Source of the DNA: CAZBGL01 sp964491375
GTDB lineage: Bacteria > Desulfobacterota > Deferrisomatia > Deferrisomatales > Deferrisomataceae
Reading direction: 5' to 3'
Length of the DNA stretch: 10,634 bases
Assembly (NCBI GenBank): GCA_964491375.1
Contig: CAZBGL010000064.1
Coordinates: 1 to 10,634, forward strand
Shown: one piece after another, positions 5,802 to 10,634 of the stretch
Numbering within the stretch: the first letter of the stretch is position 1
Layout of the letters: each line of letters opens with the position of its first letter
The notes under the pieces: generated by a model
What the model saw: only the letters and a program-made list of their open reading frames with translations
Told to the model about the DNA's origin: nothing
Databases searched by the model: none
Position numbers and translations under genes: made by a program

Positions 5802-6599
5802 ATGATCACGGCCGGCGTGGACATGGGTAGCCGAACCATCAAGGTGGTCCTGCTCGCGGACGGCCGTGTGGTGGCCCGCGTCCTGGGAACGGCTGGGTTC
5901 GACCCCGCCCCAGCGGCCCGGGCCCTCTACGAGAAGGCTCTCGGCGAAGCGGGCCTGGATCCCGGAGGGGTGGCCCACGTCACGGCCACCGGGGGCGGGC
6001 GGGAACTCGTGGAGTTTGCCTCCTCCCGGATCACCGAGATCACAGCGGCCGCCCGGGCGGCCCACCACCTGTTCCCGGGCGCCACCACCGTGGTGGACGT
6101 GGGCGCAGAAGAAAGCCGGGCGATCAAGACCGACGGGCGCGGCCGGGTCCTGGACGCGGCCGTGAACGACAAGTGCGCGGCCGGTTCCGGGATCTTCACC
6201 GAGTCCATGGCCCGCGCCCTGGGCATGAGCCTGGAGGAGTTCGCCCGCAGGAGCACCGAGAGCACCGCCCGCATCTCGATGAACGCCCAGTGCACGGTGT
6301 TCGCCGAGAGCGAGGTGGTCTCGCTGATCCACGCGGGCGTGGACCGAAAGGACATCGCCCGGGCCGTCCACGACGCCATCGCGAGCCGGGTGGGCGCCAT
6401 GGTCCGCAGGATCCGGTTGGAGGAGCCGGTGGTGCTCATCGGGGGGCTGGCGCGGAACGCGGGCTTCGTGAAGTCGCTGAAAGAGAACCTGCAGGTGGAC
6501 TCGTTTCGGATCCCCGAGGATCCCGTGGGGGCGGTGGCCCTGGGGGCGGCCCTGATCGCGGCCGGCCGCGCCGCCGTCCAGGAGGGAAAGGCAGCGTGA
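5802..6599 (+). CDS. BadF/BadG/BcrA/BcrD-family ATPase, BzdP/BcrD-like subunit
   Basis: This is a 265-residue ASKHA-fold ATPase, the length of BcrD-type subunits. The N-terminal nucleotide-binding loop is TAGVDMGSRTIKVVLL (3-18), and a second phosphate loop is DVGAEESRAIK (99-109); the AEE variant is what I recall from BcrD/BzdP rather than the DxGGQD of 2-hydroxyacyl-CoA dehydratase activators. NDKCAAGSG (122-130) and NAQCTVFAES (161-170) carry Cys125 and Cys164, which bind the [4Fe-4S] cluster between two subunits. In class I benzoyl-CoA reductase this pair couples ATP hydrolysis to low-potential electron transfer. ATG 5802 has GGAGG five bases before it. The catalytic partners are absent from this window, so the substrate is not proven. 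Confidence 0.85.
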   Translation: MITAGVDMGSRTIKVVLLADGRVVARVLGTAGFDPAPAARALYEKALGEAGLDPGGVAHVTATGGGRELVEFASSRITEITAAARAAHHLFPGATTVVDVGAEESRAIKTDGRGRVLDAAVNDKCAAGSGIFTESMARALGMSLEEFARRSTESTARISMNAQCTVFAESEVVSLIHAGVDRKDIARAVHDAIASRVGAMVRRIRLEEPVVLIGGLARNAGFVKSLKENLQVDSFRIPEDPVGAVALGAALIAAGRAAVQEGKAA

Positions 6600-7486
6600 G
6601 CCCCGAAGGACGGGAGTTCTGGCGCTGGTCCGAGGGGGCCTGGGTGGACCCGGACAAGAGCTGGAAGGAGGCAGAGGTCATCACCCTGGGCGTGGACGTG
6701 GGGAGCGTCAGCTCCGAGGCCGTCCTGTGCCTGGACGGGGAGCTGTACGCCTACAACACGGTGCGCACCGGTGCCGGGTCGGCCGAATCCGCCGAGCGCG
6801 CGGCCCAGGGGGTCTTCGAGAAGACCGGCCTGAGGCTCGACGACATCCACTACGTGGTCGGGACCGGATACGGCCGCGTGAACGTGCCGTTCGCCCATCG
6901 GGCGATCACCGAGATCGCCTGTCACGGCCGGGGGGCCAACTACCTGGGCGGCCCCGGGGTGCGGACCATCCTGGACATGGGGGGCCAGGACTGCAAGGCC
7001 ATCCACGTGGACGCCGAGGGCAAGGTGACCAACTTCCTGATGAACGACAAGTGCGCCGCCGGCACGGGCCGTGGCATGGAGGTGATCGCCGACCTGCTGG
7101 AGGTGCCCATCGAGGAACTGGGCCCGCGGTCCTTCGACATCGACGAGGAACCCCCGGCGGTTTCGGCCGTATGCGTGGTGTTCGCCAAGAGCGAGGCCAT
7201 GGCCCGCCTCAAGGAGGGGTGGAGCAAGAACAAGGTGATCGCCGCCTATTGCCGGGCCATGGCCGAGCGGGTGGCGTCGCTCATCGAGCGCATCGGCGTG
7301 GAGCCCGAGTTCTTCGTGACCGGGGGGATCTCCAAGAACATCGGCGTGGTGCGCCGGATCGAGCAGATCCTGGGGGTCCGGGCGGTGCCCAGCCGGTTCG
7401 ACACCCAGATCGCCGGCGCCCTGGGGGCCGCGCTGTTCGCCCACACGCTGTACCTGCGGCATAGAGGAGCGTCCAACGGCTCGTGA
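6596..7486 (+). CDS. BadF/BadG/BcrA/BcrD-family ATPase, BzdQ-like subunit
   Basis: The 296-residue product starts at GTG 6596, overlapping the stop of the previous gene by four bases (GTGA), with AGGAGG ten bases upstream. An N-terminal extension (FWRWSEGAW, 8-16) precedes the nucleotide-binding loop LGVDVGSVSSEAV (31-43). LDMGGQDCKAIHVD (126-139) is the second phosphate loop. MNDKCAAGTGRGMEVIADLL (149-168) and AVCVVFAKSEA (191-201) give the cluster cysteines 153 and 193. VTGGISKN (241-248) is the adenosine-binding motif. Length and the FWRW extension fit the Azoarcus BzdQ type (about 295-300 residues) better than BcrA/BadF (about 430). With the preceding gene it should form a heterodimeric, cluster-bridged electron activator. 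A role with a different acyl-CoA reductase or dehydratase is possible. Confidence 0.83.
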   Translation: MSPEGREFWRWSEGAWVDPDKSWKEAEVITLGVDVGSVSSEAVLCLDGELYAYNTVRTGAGSAESAERAAQGVFEKTGLRLDDIHYVVGTGYGRVNVPFAHRAITEIACHGRGANYLGGPGVRTILDMGGQDCKAIHVDAEGKVTNFLMNDKCAAGTGRGMEVIADLLEVPIEELGPRSFDIDEEPPAVSAVCVVFAKSEAMARLKEGWSKNKVIAAYCRAMAERVASLIERIGVEPEFFVTGGISKNIGVVRRIEQILGVRAVPSRFDTQIAGALGAALFAHTLYLRHRGASNGS

Positions 7487-7511
7487 ATCCGCAAGCAGGA
7501 GGGAGCCTCCG

Positions 7512-7802
7512 ATGGGACGGCCCGACCGCCCGGTGGACCCCCGCCAACTGGAGGCCCAGGGCTGGATCCGCCGGACCCTGACCTCCGGCCCCCGCCTCGA
7601 GGAGATCGTGGAGGGGTACCGGGCCCTGGGCCTGGAGACCTTGCTGGTCCCGGCCCGGGACCTCCCGGATCCCGGGTGCAGGCTCTGCATGGCCGACGAG
7701 GGGGGCGAACCGCGGGCCTGGGTGGTGTACACCCGCCCCGCGGGGGCGGGTCCGGCCGGTTCCCCCGGGCGCGGGCACGAGGGGCAGCGCCATGAGCGTT
7801 GA
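7512..7802 (+). CDS. Small CxxC protein of unknown function, in the ATPase operon
   Basis: I do not recognise a named family. The 96 residues contain a conserved-looking core: GWIRRTLTSGPRLEEIVEGY (17-36), a likely helix; GLETLLVPARDLP (40-52), a likely strand; a CRLC pair (Cys56, Cys59); and AWVVYTR (69-75), a likely strand. This alpha/beta layout with a CxxC could bind metal or a cluster. The last 20 residues (GAGPAGSPGRG and onwards) are low-complexity. ATG 7512 follows GGAGGG by eight bases, 25 bases after the bzdQ-like stop, and the 3' end overlaps the acetyltransferase start by 11 bases. The packing points to translation coupled with both neighbours, so a helper role for the ATPases is plausible but unproven. 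Confidence 0.75.
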   Translation: MGRPDRPVDPRQLEAQGWIRRTLTSGPRLEEIVEGYRALGLETLLVPARDLPDPGCRLCMADEGGEPRAWVVYTRPAGAGPAGSPGRGHEGQRHER

Positions 7803-8241
7803 GGTGACCGTCCGGATCATGCGGCCCGACGACCTGGACGCCATCGTGGCCATCGACCGGAAGATCACGGGCCAGGGGCGGGCCGAGTACTACCGCCACA
7901 AGCTCAACGAGGCCGGCCGGCCCGAGGCCCAGATCAACGCCTCGTTGGTGGCCGAGGCCGGTGGACGGGTGGTGGGGTTCCTCATGGGCACCCTGTTCCT
8001 CGGGGAGTTCGGCATACCGGAGAACTCCGCCTCCATCGACACGATCGGCGTGGACCCCGACTTCCAGGACCGGGGCATCGGAGGGGCCCTCTTCGATCAG
8101 TTCCGCGCCAACATGCGCGCAGCCGGTGTGGAACGGATCTACACCCTCGTGGACTGGAGGGACTTCGGGCTGCTCAAGTTCTTCGGGAACATGGGATTCG
8201 GCCCGAGCCAACGGCTGAGCCTGGAGTACCCGGTGCCGTAG
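7792..8241 (+). CDS. GNAT-family N-acetyltransferase (first of two paralogues)
   Basis: A 149-residue GNAT-fold enzyme. The acetyl-CoA pyrophosphate-binding loop QDRGIGGAL (91-99) follows DTIGVDPDF (82-90), and the C-terminal half holds GVERIYTLVDWRDFGLLKFFGNMGF-type strands and helix (110-134). The N-terminal segment VRIMRPDDLDAIVAID is typical of RimI-like members that acetylate amino groups of proteins or small molecules; the substrate cannot be read here. GAGGGG lies seven bases before ATG 7792, and the start overlaps the CxxC gene by 11 bases, so it belongs to the sigma-54 operon. It shares roughly half its residues with the GNAT at 9591-10040, including DTIGVDP and TLVDW. Confidence 0.88.
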   Translation: MSVEVTVRIMRPDDLDAIVAIDRKITGQGRAEYYRHKLNEAGRPEAQINASLVAEAGGRVVGFLMGTLFLGEFGIPENSASIDTIGVDPDFQDRGIGGALFDQFRANMRAAGVERIYTLVDWRDFGLLKFFGNMGFGPSQRLSLEYPVP

Positions 8242-8377
8242 GCCAGGGTTCGACCGGCCGGAGACTGGAACGCCGGGGTGCTGGAGAGCTGTTTGGGCCC
8301 GGGCCCGCGAACCGGCACCGGCTGACGGGTGAGAGCCCACGGCGCTCCGGCATCCCGCACCGGCTCGTTCCGTCGCC

Positions 8378-8419
8378 AGGGGGTCGAGGCCGTGCAGGGG
8401 CCGGAAGGCCAGACGCCAG
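8378..8419 (+). repeat. Dispersed 42-bp repeat, copy 2
   Basis: Identical to 3231-3272 at 39 of 42 positions, same orientation. Here the inner stem GGCC/GGCC closes a GNRA-type GGAA loop. Flanking AGGCC (8387-8391) and GGCCT (8420-8424) could add an outer stem that copy 1 lacks. Confidence 0.75.
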
Positions 8420-8437
8420 GGCCTCCCCGAGCCCACC

Positions 8438-8457
8438 CGCCGTGCGCCCGCACGGCG
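8438..8457 (+). other. Hairpin in fdhD upstream region
   Basis: An 8-bp perfect stem (8438-8445 with 8450-8457, CGCCGTGC/GCACGGCG) closes a 4-base loop. It is followed by CAACGGG without a T-run, so it is not a typical terminator. It lies 18 bases after the dispersed repeat. Confidence 0.4.
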
Positions 8458-8673
8458 CAACGGGTTGGGAGCACCGCCGTGGCGGCCGTGACGCCGAGCG
8501 GAGACGGGCCCCCGCCGGCGGGATGCGAGAACGCCAGGAGGCCAGCCGGGAAGGGCGTTCCCACGTCGAGGACCCCAGGGTTCCAGCGTTCCACTGCCCC
8601 TCCGGCCTTCCACCTGGACGGCGCCCCGGGTGCCGGGTACTCTGGCACGGCAACGCCCTTTTCCGGAGGATCC

Positions 8674-9507
8674 ATGGTCACACCCCACACGAACCGGCAG
8701 GACGCACGGGAACGCGAGGACGAGCTCGGTCCGGCGTACCGGCTGGAGGTGATGCGGTACGCCGCAGGCGAGCCTTCGGTGGAAGAGGTGGAAGTCCCCA
8801 CCGAGGTGCCCCTCACCATCGTGGCCAACGGCGTGGAGGTGGCCACCCTGCTGGCCACCCCCACGGACCTGCGGCCTCTGGTGCTGGGTTTTCTGTTCTC
8901 GGCCGGCATGGTGCGGTCGGCGGCGGAACTGTTGGCCTGCCGGATCGACCCGGTCCGGTGGGTGGCCGACTGCGAACTCACCCGGACCCCCGACCCCGAG
9001 CTCCTGGACCGGCGGGTGTACACGTCGGGCTGCGGCAAGGGGGTGATGTTCGCCAACGTGGTGGAGCTGGCCGGGCGCAAACCCCTGGAGGGAGGGCTTA
9101 CGTTGAGCCCGGCCCAGGTGGTCGAACTGGCTTCCGCGCTGAACCGGGCCTCGGGCCTGTACCGGCGGACCCGGGGGGTGCACACGGCCGCCCTCGGCGT
9201 GGGGGGCTCGGTGCCCGAGCGGTGGTTCGACGACGTGGGCCGGCACAACGCCGTGGACAAGGCCATCGGCCACGCCCTCGCAAAGGGCCTGGACCTCGCC
9301 CGGTGCGCGCTCGTGTGCTCCGGGCGGACCTCGTCCGAGATCCTGCACAAGGCCCGGCGCGCGGGCATTCCGGTGTGCATCTCCAGGGGTTCGCCCACGC
9401 ACCAGTCGGTGCTGCGTGCGCGGGACATGGGGGTCACCCTGATCTGCCACGCCAAGGGCGGTGGGTTCACGGTGTACGCCCACCCGGAGCGGGTGGTGGA
9501 GCGGTAG
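8674..9507 (+). CDS. fdhD: FdhD-like sulfurtransferase / molybdenum-tungsten cofactor chaperone
   Basis: The 277-residue protein has the FdhD signatures: VPLTIVANG (45-53), LVLGFLFSAGMV (69-80), TSGCGKGVMF (117-126) with Cys120, DVGRHNAVDKAIG (187-199), SGRTSSEI (216-223) and SRGSPTHQSVLRARDMGVTL (237-256). FdhD takes sulfur from the cysteine desulfurase IscS and passes it to the bis-pterin Mo or W cofactor of formate dehydrogenase. The second cysteine of the E. coli CxxC loop is replaced here (CGKG), as in other single-Cys homologues. No formate dehydrogenase is nearby, but a W-type AOR-family gene lies downstream, so the client may differ. ATG 8674 follows GGAGGA by three bases. Flanking non-coding DNA suggests an independent transcript. 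Confidence 0.92.
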   Translation: MVTPHTNRQDAREREDELGPAYRLEVMRYAAGEPSVEEVEVPTEVPLTIVANGVEVATLLATPTDLRPLVLGFLFSAGMVRSAAELLACRIDPVRWVADCELTRTPDPELLDRRVYTSGCGKGVMFANVVELAGRKPLEGGLTLSPAQVVELASALNRASGLYRRTRGVHTAALGVGGSVPERWFDDVGRHNAVDKAIGHALAKGLDLARCALVCSGRTSSEILHKARRAGIPVCISRGSPTHQSVLRARDMGVTLICHAKGGGFTVYAHPERVVER

Positions 9508-9528
9508 GAGACCGGGACCCTGCCGGCG

Positions 9529-9570
9529 GCCGTTCGCCGTCGACCGTCAGCCGTCATCTGTTAGCCGTTA
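9529..9570 (+). repeat. Degenerate heptamer tandem array B
   Basis: Six consecutive 7-base units fit GCCGTYA closely: GCCGTTC, GCCGTCG, ACCGTCA, GCCGTCA, TCTGTTA and GCCGTTA. The same family, more decayed, occurs at 3121-3169. It fills the space between fdhD and the ribosome binding site of the next gene and could form part of that gene's 5' leader. Confidence 0.75.
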
Positions 9571-9590
9571 ACCGCAAAAAGGAGTGATCC

Positions 9591-10040
9591 ATGACCGACG
9601 TCTCCATCCGGATCCGGTTGATGAAGGCCGACGACCTCGACTCGATCGTGGCCATCGACGAGAAGGTCCTGAACACGTCCCGGCGCGAGTACTACGAGAC
9701 CAAGTTCGAGCGCCTCTTCGGCTCCAGCGACTACGTTCCCACCTCGCTCGTGGCCGAAACCGACGACGGCCGGGTGATCGGGTTCGTCATGGGGGAGCTC
9801 TACGTGGGCCAGTACGGCATCTCCGAGGGGGCCACCCTGGACACGATCGGCGTGGACCCGGACTATCAGGACAAGGGGGTGGGGCAGCGGCTGCTCAACG
9901 AGTTCCTCGATCACCTGAGGACCCTGGGCGTGGAGAAGGTCAACACCCTGGTGGACTGGACCGACGCCCAGCTCATCCGATTCTTCAGTGCCAACGGGTT
10001 CGCCCCGTCACGGACCATCAACCTGGAACGCACCCTGTGA
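9591..10040 (+). CDS. GNAT-family N-acetyltransferase (second paralogue)
   Basis: A 149-residue GNAT-fold enzyme, the same length as the one at 7792-8241. It shares IRLMKADDLDSIVAID near the N-terminus, SLVAE, LDTIGVDPDYQDKGVGQRLL (82-101, the acetyl-CoA-binding loop) and NTLVDWTDAQLIRFF (117-131). The region 22-55 (EYYETKFE and the following loop) diverges most between the two, suggesting different substrates. AAGGAG stands six bases before ATG 9591. It lies 83 bases after fdhD across heptamer array B and 266 bases before the AOR-family gene. Target unknown; modification of a protein from this cluster is a hypothesis only. Confidence 0.9.
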   Translation: MTDVSIRIRLMKADDLDSIVAIDEKVLNTSRREYYETKFERLFGSSDYVPTSLVAETDDGRVIGFVMGELYVGQYGISEGATLDTIGVDPDYQDKGVGQRLLNEFLDHLRTLGVEKVNTLVDWTDAQLIRFFSANGFAPSRTINLERTL

Positions 10041-10178
10041 TTCGTTTCGATCAGTCTTCACCCGGGCGCCGGTTAACTTCTACCACTCGGCGCAGCCCTT
10101 CCCGGCCGGAGTCCGGGGGCCGGAGTGCCCTCCCCGCGAATCGGGCCGGTTTCCGGACGATGTTACCGGCCGGTTGGT

Positions 10179-10194
10179 TGGCACAGCCTTTGCT
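10179..10194 (+). promoter_or_regulatory. Sigma-54 promoter for the AOR/BamB-like gene
   Basis: TGGCACA-GCCT-TTGCT matches TGGCACG-N4-TTGCW with a single mismatch (A for G at position 7). The invariant GG (10180-10181) and GC (10192-10193) are 10 bases apart, and a T precedes the core as preferred. Transcription would start near 10205, giving a leader of about 100 bases. Confidence 0.78.
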
Positions 10195-10257
10195 AACGCA
10201 ACCGGCACGGTGTGCATTCGGGGCTTTCCGGAGTTCCCGGAACAGCGCAGGTCCGGT

Positions 10258-10279
10258 CGCGGCCCCGCTTCGGGCCGCG
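10258..10279 (+). other. Hairpin in leader of AOR/BamB-like gene
   Basis: A perfect 8-bp stem (10258-10265 with 10272-10279, CGCGGCCC/GGGCCGCG) closes a 6-base loop. It lies 18 bases before the ribosome binding site AGGGG (10297-10301) inside the predicted 5' leader. No T-run follows, so an mRNA-stability or translational role is likelier than termination. Confidence 0.4.
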
Positions 10280-10306
10280 GACATCTGATATGGAAAAGGG
10301 GAAACG

Positions 10307-10634
10307 ATGAGGTACGCAGAGACGGGATATCGGCTGGAGATCGACCTCACCACGGGCAACATCCAGAAGGTGCCCACCGACCCGGAGTGGACCCCGAAGT
10401 ATCTGGGCGGCCAGGGGTTTGCCGCCCGTCTCCTGTGGGAGCGGGTTCCCCCCGAGGTGGAGCCGTTCTCGCCGGAAAACCTGCTCATCTTCTCGGCGGG
10501 GTTGCTCGTGGGCACGCCGGTCCCCGGGGCCAACCGCACCGTGGTGAACACGTTCAACCCGCAGACCGGACTGTTCGCTCACTCGATCTTCGGGGCGTAC
10601 TTCGGCCCGGAGCTCAAGCAGGCCGGGTACGACC
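10307..10634 (+). CDS. Aldehyde:ferredoxin oxidoreductase-family protein, BamB-like (5' part only)
   Basis: The 109 visible residues are the N-terminal pterin-binding domain of the AOR family: a first strand pair LEIDLTTGNI (10-19), YLGGQGFAARLLW (32-44), PFSPENLLIFSAGLLVGTPV (53-72) and GANRTVV (74-80), with PELKQAGYD (101-109) at the edge. The opening MRYAETGYRLEIDL and the spacing of RVPPE.EPFSP resemble BamB, the tungsten active-site subunit of class II benzoyl-CoA reductase, as I recall it from Geobacter. Typical tungsten aldehyde oxidoreductases share the fold, so the exact substrate needs the missing C-terminal part. ATG 10307 follows AGGGG by five bases. It has its own sigma-54 promoter at 10179-10194. 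Confidence 0.8.
   Translation, partial: MRYAETGYRLEIDLTTGNIQKVPTDPEWTPKYLGGQGFAARLLWERVPPEVEPFSPENLLIFSAGLLVGTPVPGANRTVVNTFNPQTGLFAHSIFGAYFGPELKQAGYD

Larger units (their letters stand above)
8242..8673 (+). other. 432-bp structured non-coding region before fdhD
   Basis: No gene is supported on either strand. The stretch contains copy 2 of the 42-bp repeat (8378-8419), a strong hairpin at 8438-8457, the self-complementary GGGCCCGGGCCC near 8295-8307, and degenerate TTCCAGC/GTTCCAC-type short repeats near 8580-8610. It must hold the fdhD promoter, but no convincing sigma-70 or sigma-54 site is visible. A leader RNA cannot be excluded. Confidence 0.6.

Noticed and set aside
8643..8658. A sigma-54-like site before fdhD (TGGCACG followed by GCAACGCCC)
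   Set aside because: The -24 half is perfect, but the -12 TTGC element is missing and GC is one base out of register. A start from it would fall on the ribosome binding site.
8242..8673. A molybdenum/tungsten-cofactor riboswitch in front of fdhD
   Set aside because: The location and GC-rich hairpins are tempting, but I could not match the motif's conserved core, and the most distinctive segment also occurs at 3231-3272 with no cofactor gene downstream. A covariance-model search would decide.
7246..9483. A 745-codon open frame on the minus strand
   Set aside because: It runs antisense to the bzdQ-like gene, the CxxC gene, a GNAT and fdhD, and its product is low-complexity and rich in Arg, Pro, Gly and His. 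It is a GC-driven shadow of well-recognised genes.
9529..9570. CRISPR array
   Set aside because: Units are 7 bases without unique spacers and no cas gene is near; it is a simple heptamer tandem repeat.

Overview
High-GC bacterial DNA with dense gene packing, GNAT and AOR-family genes, sigma-54-type promoters and activators of the benzoyl-CoA reductase class. This suggests an anaerobic member of the Desulfobacterota (old 'Deltaproteobacteria'), possibly a Deferrisoma-like lineage. The lineage is an inference from gene content and GC only. EndoQ-like and DUF763 proteins are common in archaea and thermophiles, which fits a thermophilic or deep-branching anaerobe.

Left part, all on the minus strand (1-3053). 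Reading leftwards: a DUF763 gene, a class II fructose-bisphosphate aldolase with its own sigma-70-type promoter overlapping the DUF763 stop codon, cutA, and the 5' end of an endonuclease Q-type PHP protein cut by the window edge. A gap (3054-3463) holds a degenerate heptamer array, one copy of a 42-bp dispersed repeat and a strong 16-bp-stem terminator. That terminator closes a second minus-strand unit: a membrane-anchored FAM173/ATPSc-KMT-like methyltransferase followed by a 63-residue YjfB-like protein.

Middle part, plus strand (4360-5630). A sigma-70-type promoter drives a small HExxH metallopeptidase and speD (S-adenosylmethionine decarboxylase). The promoter's -10 box covers the apparent ATG codons of the peptidase, so a GTG 24-27 bases further on is the likelier start.

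Right part, plus strand (5741-10634), is the interesting accessory region. A near-consensus sigma-54 promoter precedes a BzdP/BcrD-like and BzdQ/BadF-like ATPase pair (4-bp overlap), a small CxxC protein and a GNAT acetyltransferase (11-bp overlap). A 432-bp non-coding gap with the second copy of the 42-bp repeat follows, then fdhD, a second heptamer array, and a second GNAT paralogous to the first. A second near-consensus sigma-54 promoter precedes an aldehyde:ferredoxin oxidoreductase-family gene, cut by the window edge, whose N-terminus resembles BamB, the tungsten subunit of class II benzoyl-CoA reductase.

Taken together, the right part looks like a sigma-54-controlled region for reductive activation of an aromatic (or related) acyl-CoA. 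It combines ATPase activators typical of the ATP-dependent class I enzyme, a W-cofactor enzyme of the class II type, an FdhD-like protein that could serve cofactor sulfuration, and two related acetyltransferases of unknown target. The catalytic partners of the ATPases (BzdN/O-like) are not in this window. The benzoyl-CoA interpretation comes from motifs recalled from the families, without any database search.
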